Assembly (NCBI RefSeq): GCF_008000995.1
Contig: NZ_CP042828.1
Location: forward strand, 4,516,882-4,580,881
DNA from: Ruania zhangjianzhongii
Lineage (GTDB): Bacteria; Actinomycetota; Actinomycetes; Actinomycetales; Beutenbergiaceae
DNA: 64,000 nt
Direction: 5' to 3'
Of this stretch, positions 61,730 through 64,000 are shown in pieces. The notes beneath the pieces were generated by a model that worked only from the letters and a program-made list of their open reading frames with translations, had not been told where the DNA came from and ran no database searches. Each line of letters opens with the position of its first letter. Position 1 is the stretch's first letter. The translations under genes were made by a program, and so were the position numbers.

Positions 61730-62998
61730 CTAGTCGGCGGGCGCCGGCTTCGGTGCCGGCTCTGGCCGCGGTGGTGGTTCTGGCGGTGGTGGTGGCGCAC
61801 TGGGTGGTTTCGCCCGGGTGGCGGGCTTCTTGCCTTGCCGGAGGAACTTCTTCGCGTCCGGGTCGGTGACCAGGAACGCATTGATCCAGCGCGCCTCCGG
61901 GTGAGCGTCCACGAGGAACGCCTTGGCGGCCAGCGTCAGCGGTACGGCGAGGATGGCGCCGAGCGGGCCGACCACCAGCGTCCACAGAGTCAAGGACAGG
62001 AACGAGACCACCGGGCTGAGGCCCACCGCGTCCCCGGTGACCTTCGGCTGGACGATGGTCTGGATGGTGAAGTTGAGCACGCTGTAGACCACGATCACTA
62101 CGAGCATGTCGCTCATTCCGCCGTCCAGCAGCGCCAGCAGCGCCGCCGGCACCAGACCGATCACGAAGCCGACGTTCGGGATGTAGTTGGTGACGAACGC
62201 GAGCAGCCCGAGCACCAGCGCGAGCGGGACACCGATGATGATCAGCGCGATCACGTCCAGCACGGCCACCACCAGACCGAACACGGTGCACACCAGCCAG
62301 TACTTGCGCACCCCGGTGAAGAAGGTCCGCAGCGAGGTGCCGAGCTCCGGCCGGGCGCCGGTGATCAGCGCCCAGCGGGAGGAGACGGCGGTGGTGTCGA
62401 TCGCCAGGAAGAACATCACCACCACGATGATCAGGAACTGCCCGCCGGCCGAGGACATGCTCTCCAGCACAGTGCCGGCGATAGCGGCGACCCGGTTCAG
62501 ATCCACACCCTCGATCAGGCCGGTCAATGCCGTCTCGTCGACGCCGAGGGTGGCGAGCCAGTCGATCACGTCGGTGTACATCTGCTGGAACGCACTGGAG
62601 TACTTCGGCAGCTCGAGCGCCGCCTGGGCGAGGGCCCCGGCGGTGGCCACGAGCAGGATCAGCAACAGCACGTACATGCCGAGCAGCACGACGATCGCGG
62701 CAAGCATCTTCGGTACCCGCCAGCGCACCAGGCGGCGCTGCAGCGGGCGTGCGGTGATCATCAGGGTCAGCGCGAAGAACGCGGGGGTCACGATCGCGGA
62801 GAGCAGGTGCAGTCCCACAGCCGCCACAGTCAGGGCCGCGAGCACGACGGCGGCGCTGACCAGGCTCGGTCGGCTCGCCAACGCAGGTGGTCGGGTGGCG
62901 GCGGACGTGGCCGCCTTGGCGGACCTGGTCGGGTCAGTGGTCCTGGCCGGGCGGGCCGGCTTCGCCGTCGCGGCGCTCTTGCTCTGGGGCTTGCCCAT
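61730..62998 (-). CDS. AI-2E family transporter
   Basis: The 422-residue protein has about eight predicted helices, with the family segment LGLLAFVTNYIPNVGFVIGL and an SVLNFTIQTIVQPKVTGDAV loop. Its N- and C-termini are Ala/Pro/Lys-rich and probably disordered, ending PAPAD. The family name comes from TqsA; no quorum molecule need be involved here. It follows the RNase HI gene. Confidence 0.88.
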   Translation of the reverse strand: MGKPQSKSAATAKPARPARTTDPTRSAKAATSAATRPPALASRPSLVSAAVVLAALTVAAVGLHLLSAIVTPAFFALTLMITARPLQRRLVRWRVPKMLAAIVVLLGMYVLLLILLVATAGALAQAALELPKYSSAFQQMYTDVIDWLATLGVDETALTGLIEGVDLNRVAAIAGTVLESMSSAGGQFLIIVVVMFFLAIDTTAVSSRWALITGARPELGTSLRTFFTGVRKYWLVCTVFGLVVAVLDVIALIIIGVPLALVLGLLAFVTNYIPNVGFVIGLVPAALLALLDGGMSDMLVVIVVYSVLNFTIQTIVQPKVTGDAVGLSPVVSFLSLTLWTLVVGPLGAILAVPLTLAAKAFLVDAHPEARWINAFLVTDPDAKKFLRQGKKPATRAKPPSAPPPPPEPPPRPEPAPKPAPAD

Positions 62999-63025
62999 GG
63001 GGGTCAGTCTGCCATCTGCACGCGC

Positions 63026-63484
63026 TCAGTCCCGAAGGGATTCCACTCCGCGATTCGCCAGCGCGTCCGCATGTTCGTTGCCTTCGTCCCCGGAGTGGCC
63101 CTTCACCCAGACCCACTGCACGTCGTGCCGGGCCACCTGCTCGTCCAGCGCTCGCCACAGGTCCTCGTTCTTCACCGGCTTCTTCGCCGCGGTGCGCCAG
63201 CCGTTCCGCTTCCAGCCGGGCAGCCAGGACTTCATCCCGTTCATCACGTAGGAGGAGTCCACGTGCAGGGTGACCGCGCAGCGGGTGTTCAGCGCGCGCA
63301 GCCCCTCGATCACCGCGGTCAGCTCCATCCGGTTGTTCGTGGTCTGCGCCTCGCCGCCGAACAGTTCCCGCTCGTGCTCGCCGGCGCGCAACCAGGCGCC
63401 CCAGCCGCCGGGGCCGGGATTGCCCTTGCAGGCGCCGTCGGTCCACATCCGCACGACTGGGAGCAGTCCGTCCTCAGTGCTCAT
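63026..63484 (-). CDS. rnhA: ribonuclease HI
   Basis: The enzyme cleaves RNA in RNA-DNA hybrids. The 152-residue product has the full metal site: Asp16 ([13 protein letters not shown]), Glu54 ([11 protein letters not shown]), Asp76 (VDSSYV) and Asp140, with His130 in [13 protein letters not shown]. The start at 63484 gives the canonical length. The purQ end lies 10 bp upstream. Confidence 0.95.
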   Translation of the reverse strand: MSTEDGLLPVVRMWTDGACKGNPGPGGWGAWLRAGEHERELFGGEAQTTNNRMELTAVIEGLRALNTRCAVTLHVDSSYVMNGMKSWLPGWKRNGWRTAAKKPVKNEDLWRALDEQVARHDVQWVWVKGHSGDEGNEHADALANRGVESLRD

Positions 63485-63494
63485 CGCTGCTGGC

Positions 63495-64000
63495 TCAGGC
63501 GTCGGCGAGCAGCGAGGACACCGCGGAGGTGAAGAACCGCAGCCCATCGGTGCTCGGTCCGAAGCCGGCCTCGGTGGCGTGCTCGGGGTGCGGCATCAAG
63601 CCGACGACGTTGCCGCGGGCGTTGGTGATCCCGGCAATGTCTCGGCGGGAGCCGTTCGGGTTGCCGACGTAGCGGAACACCACCCGGCCTTCGCCCTCGA
63701 GCTCGTCCAGGGTGCGTTCGTCGGCGATGAACTGCCCGTCCTGGTTCTTCAACGGGACGGTGATCTCCTCGTCCTGGCCGTATTCGTGGGTCCAGGCGGT
63801 GCGGTTGTTCTCCACCCGGAGCACCTGATCCGTGCAGACGAAGGTGAGCTGGGTGTTCTTGATCATCGCCCCGGCAAGCAGGTGGGTCTCGCAGAGGATC
63901 TGGAAGCCGTTGCAGATCCCCAGCACCGGCAGGCCGGCGTTCGCGGCATCCACCAGGCTGGTCATCACCGGTGCGAACGAGGACAGCGCGCCGGCGCGCA
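63495..64000 (-). CDS. purQ: phosphoribosylformylglycinamidine synthase subunit PurQ (N-terminus beyond right edge)
   Basis: This is the glutaminase subunit supplying ammonia to PurL. The visible part contains [16 protein letters not shown], the nucleophile Cys in LGICNGFQ, and the C-terminal [10 protein letters not shown] with the catalytic His. The frame continues to the window end, so a start within the window is unlikely. It is followed by rnhA, while its partner purL is 34 kb away. Confidence 0.92.
   Translation of the reverse strand, partial: RAGALSSFAPVMTSLVDAANAGLPVLGICNGFQILCETHLLAGAMIKNTQLTFVCTDQVLRVENNRTAWTHEYGQDEEITVPLKNQDGQFIADERTLDELEGEGRVVFRYVGNPNGSRRDIAGITNARGNVVGLMPHPEHATEAGFGPSTDGLRFFTSAVSSLLADA

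Overview
The window is high-GC DNA from an actinobacterium. Markers are the purF-purM plus DUF3073 neighbourhood, an Rv2578c-type radical SAM protein, DUF3618, DUF222/HNH and GerW-like proteins, an IdeR/DtxR-type iron box and a mycobacterial-type SOS box. Gene content suggests the Micrococcales (Ruania/Beutenbergia/Georgenia-like), but that placement is inference. The DNA looks like ordinary chromosome: I see no prophage, plasmid backbone, rRNA operon, CRISPR array or recognisable transposase.

Layout. 0-8.3 kb: an EamA-type transporter cut by the edge, an EEP-family hydrolase, msrB, surE-galE, a zincin, a Glu-Asp-Phe tRNA cluster, a Fic protein with an AT-rich palindrome in front, and a three-gene Tm-1-like/TIM-barrel/cupin operon. 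8.5-17.2 kb: a 1524-residue secreted nuclease/5'-nucleotidase, a small envelope-protein pair, DUF3073, and a TetR-regulated DrrAB-type exporter. 17.4-30 kb: purM, purF and purL interleaved with an AbiEi-like/nuclease gene, an RNB-type RNase, an SCP-fold protein, a cold-shock protein, malic enzyme and an aldose 1-epimerase. 30-38.4 kb: a thioesterase, a Tat-exported metallophosphoesterase/beta-propeller protein with a GDPD partner, a universal stress protein, a decayed LacI gene, a GerW-like protein, an SGNH hydrolase and an aminotransferase. 38.5-45.3 kb: a DUF222/HNH protein, an intein-containing radical SAM protein under a LexA-like box, a zinc-ribbon protein, a methyltransferase and a DUF1801 protein. 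45.3-51 kb: a LacI-regulated sugar ABC importer operon with a sulfatase. 51-64 kb: membrane proteins, an MBL hydrolase, an iron-box-controlled siderophore-interacting protein, a fatty-acid cluster resembling mycobacterial fadE5-fadA2-fabG4-htdX, a MOSC protein, an AI-2E family transporter, rnhA and the end of purQ.

How genes work together. purQ, purL, purF and purM serve de novo IMP synthesis but are spread over about 47 kb. The sulfatase operon probably imports sulfated or related glycans under its own LacI repressor, which appears leaderless and autoregulated. The acyl-CoA dehydrogenase, thiolase, ketoacyl reductase and MaoC hydratase form a nearly complete beta-oxidation or chain-elongation module around a TetR regulator.

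Most interesting are a 350-residue LAGLIDADG intein sitting exactly inside the radical SAM iron-sulfur motif, with an SOS-box-like palindrome just upstream of that gene's start codon; an orphan AbiEi-like/nuclease gene flanked by two diverged copies of a palindromic element; and intergenic repeats sharing a GCTRCGCCGTCG-like core. The window is also rich in short tandem repeats, both between genes and in frame inside them.
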